A DNA stretch of 64,000 nucleotides from JBAXAM01 sp964565935 (GTDB lineage: Bacteria; Pseudomonadota; Gammaproteobacteria; UBA9339): contig CAZMGW010000002.1 of assembly GCA_964565935.1 (NCBI GenBank), positions 3,817-67,816 of the forward strand, read 5' to 3'. The notes below the pieces were generated by a model. The model did no database searches, was not told the DNA's origin, and was given only the letters and a program-made list of their open reading frames with translations. Numbering within the stretch: the first letter of the stretch is position 1; every line of letters begins with the position of its first letter. A program made the position numbers and the translations under genes. Positions 61,301 to 64,000 of the stretch are shown one piece after another.

Positions 61301-62185
61301 CTATTTCAAATAATCGTCAACACCATCAATAGTAAATACGTCCAAAGACGCTTTAGTAACTGTCGTTCCATCAACAAGCATATGTAGAACCTGATCTGCC
61401 ATGGGAGGAGTCACATCAGAAATTTTCGTTACCGATTGTTTTAATGTGATCACATGAGCATGGTTAGTTAGTTGCACAGCAGTATCCCCAGGATGGACGG
61501 TTCTATACACAACAGCCTCAAGTTGTTTGTTAAGACCACCGTATGTTGCCCGACTATAGTCGGTTAGTACTCCTATGATAAAAGCATGTGTGGTTTTTGA
61601 AATAACGGGTGGGTTAGGATAATACTCTTTGCTATTAGAAAAAATATTGACTCCAGTAATCGGTGGTTTACCGATTGCTGTTGCATGAAAATCAGCAAAC
61701 TCTATTAGTCCAACAAATGTCAGCGGTCGATTAATCGATTTATAAATTGTCTGATAAAAATTTATTAGCGGTATCGGTTTCGATTTATTATCGAAAATTA
61801 CCCTGTAGCTTGGTTGCGCTTTATGCGGAATTAAGAATATGCCACCTGTGACAAATTTTGGTCCATGAATAGTTTTATTATAATTTGGCGTATTTTTATC
61901 TGTAGAAGTGGCGTAACAAGTGTTATTTACAATTACCGATTCTCCGAGGGAGTATTTGTCTTTTGGTGAGGCAAGAAGAAAGCCGTAATCATAGTTATGG
62001 GCATCGAACACTTTCCCGTCGAGATTTTTAGGAAGGTTGCCAGCTATTACGTCCATAACTGAACCGACATGTCCCACTCTGATTGGACCAACCCCGGTAG
62101 GGGTGATTGACAAGTTATTCATACACGCACTCTCCATAGAAATTAATAGCAAGCAGGCGCAAAATATATATTTTATAGTAGACAT
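61301..62185 (-). CDS. Exported protein distantly related to acetolactate decarboxylase
   Basis: A 294-residue protein from the ATG at 62185 (frame open to 62239, but this start gives a signal peptide, MSTIKYIFCACLLLISMESA). Manual comparison with AlsD/BudA as remembered shows the same order of segments: YDYGFLLAS...LGESVIVNNTCYAT, KFVTGGIFLIP, NRPLTFVGLIEFADF, AFIIGVLTDYSRATYGG and NHAHVITLKQSVTKIS. The Glu (82) of the metal site seems kept, but the HxH pair is not where expected. Its position directly before acetolactate synthase supports the relation. Whether it is active is doubtful; family call tentative. Confidence 0.5.
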   Translation of the reverse strand: MSTIKYIFCACLLLISMESACMNNLSITPTGVGPIRVGHVGSVMDVIAGNLPKNLDGKVFDAHNYDYGFLLASPKDKYSLGESVIVNNTCYATSTDKNTPNYNKTIHGPKFVTGGIFLIPHKAQPSYRVIFDNKSKPIPLINFYQTIYKSINRPLTFVGLIEFADFHATAIGKPPITGVNIFSNSKEYYPNPPVISKTTHAFIIGVLTDYSRATYGGLNKQLEAVVYRTVHPGDTAVQLTNHAHVITLKQSVTKISDVTPPMADQVLHMLVDGTTVTKASLDVFTIDGVDDYLK

Positions 62186-62202
62186 GGCGGTCTCATGCTG
62201 GT

Positions 62203-63783
62203 TTAACGATCTGTCATAATAATTGCCCCGCATGGACAAGCTTTAAAACACTTGCCACAACCAATACACTTTTCAATATCAATTTTATAACGTTTTCCCG
62301 GACCAAGTTTAGTGATTGCTTTAACTGGGCAAATATTGTAACAAGCATCGCACTCAAAACAATTGCCGCATGAGAAGCAACGTTTGGTTTCATATAAAAC
62401 TTCGTCCTGATTGCAACTCTGCACAAATTCAACAAACGATTTCACTCTGGTGTTGGCATCCAATAATTTTTGCTGAGTTTTTTGGGATTTTGGTTCATTG
62501 GTGGGAATGTGTAACTTGTCAAAAAGAGCCGCTTCATTGCGCAAGGGTTTATTAAAGTTTGTGTCGTTCAAATAAGCATTAATATAACGTGCTGCATATT
62601 TTCCCTGACCAACTGCTACCGTGACGCTGCGATCATAGGGGATCATATCACCACCAGCGAAAATGCCAAAATAACCAGTCATAAAACACTCATCAACAGT
62701 TACAACACCATTAGTCTGTATCTCTACTCCCGGAACTTTACGTAAAAATTCGGAATCAGGTATTTGGTTTAACGCAAAAATCAAGGCGTCAGTTTTCAAG
62801 ATATCGAATGTGCCAGATTGTTTTGGTCGGCCCTTTTCATCTAGCTCATTAATACTTAAAGTCAAATTATTTCCATTAAGTTCAACAGCTGTACGTAAAA
62901 AAACAAATTTAATGCCTTCTTCCAGAGCTTCTTCAACTTCGTGTTGAAATGCAGCCATTTTTTCGCGGGTACGATGATAGATAATTGTTATGTCAGGCAC
63001 ACCCAAGCGTTTTGCGCTACGTGCCACATCGATCGCAGTATTGCCACCGCCATAAATAGCCAAGCGCGAACCAAGCTGTAGTGGGGTACCAAAAGCTACA
63101 TTGCGCAAGTAATCAACTGCATCAACCATTGGGCAAGGGTTTTCTACTGGGAAAACGAGGTTTTTTCCTAAATGGGCGCCAATGGCTAAAAACACCGCAT
63201 CAAACTTGCCTTGCTTCTTTTCTGCAACCACATCTTCGACTTTACGATTGTATTCGATTTTTACGCCCATGTTTAAAATGCGTTTAATTTCACCAGCCAA
63301 GGTTTCCCTCGGCAAACGATAGGCGGGGATACCAACCAGCATAGTTCCACCAGCTTGTGATAGAGCCTCATAAATTGTGACTTCATGGCCCATTAAGCGC
63401 AAATGATGAGCCGCTGATAATCCTGCAGGGCCAGCGCCTACAATCAAAACTTTTTTACCAGTTGGAGCTCCCGGGGTAGTTTGCCAACCTTCAGCAATAG
63501 CCATATCACCTAAAAAACGCTCGACGCAGTGAATACCGACCGTAGAATCGTACTGAATGCGATTACATTTGGTTTCGCAATAGTGGTAACAGACACGGCC
63601 ATGGATAGCCGGAAATGGGTTGTTTTGCACAATTTCTTCCCATGCTTCGTGAAATTTTTTCTCTTTGGCCAAACCTAGCCATTTTTGGATATTTTCTCCC
63701 GCAGGACAGGCGTTGTTGCATGGTGGAAGGCGGTCGATGTAGGCAGCAACGTTTTTAGATTTGGGTCGAGTAGGGATGTTCAT
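62203..63783 (-). CDS. GltD-like flavoprotein with C-terminal ferredoxin domain, probable ferredoxin/NAD(P) oxidoreductase
   Basis: A 526-residue flavoprotein of the glutamate synthase small-subunit type. N-terminal Cys motifs (PPCNNACPAGENIQKWL, CYHYCETKCNR) bind Fe-S; FAD site VGAGPAGLSAAHHL and NAD(P) site IYGGGNTAIDVARSAKRLG follow. The C-terminus adds two [4Fe-4S] motifs (CFECDACYNICPVKAI and CIGCGKCFKACPCGAI), which GltD lacks. No gltB is nearby; the gene leads the cluster containing PFOR, so electron transfer between ferredoxin and NAD(P)H is the likelier role. Repeat copy D lies 118 bases upstream. Confidence 0.8.
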   Translation of the reverse strand: MNIPTRPKSKNVAAYIDRLPPCNNACPAGENIQKWLGLAKEKKFHEAWEEIVQNNPFPAIHGRVCYHYCETKCNRIQYDSTVGIHCVERFLGDMAIAEGWQTTPGAPTGKKVLIVGAGPAGLSAAHHLRLMGHEVTIYEALSQAGGTMLVGIPAYRLPRETLAGEIKRILNMGVKIEYNRKVEDVVAEKKQGKFDAVFLAIGAHLGKNLVFPVENPCPMVDAVDYLRNVAFGTPLQLGSRLAIYGGGNTAIDVARSAKRLGVPDITIIYHRTREKMAAFQHEVEEALEEGIKFVFLRTAVELNGNNLTLSINELDEKGRPKQSGTFDILKTDALIFALNQIPDSEFLRKVPGVEIQTNGVVTVDECFMTGYFGIFAGGDMIPYDRSVTVAVGQGKYAARYINAYLNDTNFNKPLRNEAALFDKLHIPTNEPKSQKTQQKLLDANTRVKSFVEFVQSCNQDEVLYETKRCFSCGNCFECDACYNICPVKAITKLGPGKRYKIDIEKCIGCGKCFKACPCGAIIMTDR

Positions 63784-63901
63784 TTGTAATTTTCCTAACT
63801 TTTTTATAACAATTTGATTATATAGGCTTTGTATTTTTATCCGATGTTCTGATTGTAAAAGTATATTAAAAAGATGTCCATAAAAACTTGGGGGTTCTAA
63901 T

Positions 63902-64000
63902 CGCGCAGCTATGTTGCACCACTCGACGATATTGTTTTAGGGACGCCGTGAATGCACTTCCATGTGGGCTCGCATTCGACATCCATGTCTCATAGCGCCC
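63902..64000 (-). repeat. Palindromic repeat element, copy D (cut by window edge)
   Basis: Fourth copy, nearly identical to copies A and C; the 3' arm lies beyond the window. Left arm GCGCAGC, stem GACGATATTGTTTTAGGG, then the conserved core. Minus-strand hairpins GACATGGATGTC and CACATGGAAGTG both fit ACANGGANGU. It would be in the 5' leader of the pyruvate-node cluster if transcription starts upstream of it. Confidence 0.88.

Noticed and set aside
62203..63783. Glutamate synthase small subunit GltD
   Set aside because: There is no gltB nearby, and the extra C-terminal 2x[4Fe-4S] domain and the PFOR neighbourhood fit a ferredoxin-linked oxidoreductase better.

Overview
The window looks like about 64 kb of chromosome from a low-GC gammaproteobacterium close to Legionellales (Legionella/Coxiella-like). 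Support comes from gammaproteobacterial gene content (ihfB, hda, recR-dnaX, a complete bio cluster, valS and holC near each other, relA, msbA-lpxK) together with genes typical of host-associated relatives: a PPP-type phosphatase resembling the Legionella effectors WipA/WipB, a candidate permuted-papain cysteine protease, and a chagasin-type cysteine peptidase inhibitor. I see no rRNA, tRNA, CRISPR array or intact insertion sequence.

Layout. 1-3.5 kb: asnS (cut by the window edge), hda, a DUF2066-type exported protein, ihfB. 3.6-9.8 kb: a lipid A aminoarabinose (Ara4N) cassette arnT-arnE/F-arnB-arnC-arnA(dehydrogenase only)-arnD. 9.8-12.2 kb: recR and dnaX. 12.4-15.9 kb: an accessory stretch with an SDR, an MFS permease, unknown genes and an XRE/S24 repressor divergent from a small HTH-like gene. 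16-21.8 kb: bioA divergent from bioBFHCD. 21.8-29.5 kb: Pit/PhoU-like phosphate uptake, lemA-htpX, tsaB, a sugar porter, an I42 inhibitor, upp, murI. 29.5-36.7 kb: candidate protease, valS, WipA-like phosphatase, holC, galU. 36.7-39.2 kb: REP repeats, a frameshifted REP-associated transposase, and minor pilins pilVWX. 39.3-48.3 kb: comEC, msbA, lpxK, plsY, orn, a cold-shock protein, relA. 48.3-55.3 kb: an aminotransferase, yajQ, sufT-U-S-D without sufBC, pncC, an exported GH3 hexosaminidase. 55.3-63.8 kb: one minus-strand pyruvate-node cluster: ferredoxin/NAD(P)-type flavoprotein, acetolactate-decarboxylase-like exported protein, catabolic acetolactate synthase, pyruvate:ferredoxin oxidoreductase, WrbA.

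The most interesting signal is a dispersed palindromic element of about 130-145 bp present four times (near 7.6, 10.5, 50.2 and 63.9 kb). The copies share a long stem kept by compensatory changes and a conserved core. All four have the same orientation and lie beside minus-strand genes, three between two co-directional genes and one just upstream of the pyruvate-node cluster. Read as RNA in the direction of those genes, the core forms two small hairpins whose hexaloops fit the CsrA/RsmA recognition consensus ACANGGANGU in 7 of 8 cases. This suggests, but does not prove, a mobile or dispersed CsrA-binding RNA element.

The Ara4N cassette is also atypical because the formyltransferase half of ArnA is absent although the deformylase ArnD is kept. 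All identifications are from reading the sequence and from memory of families; no database search was run.
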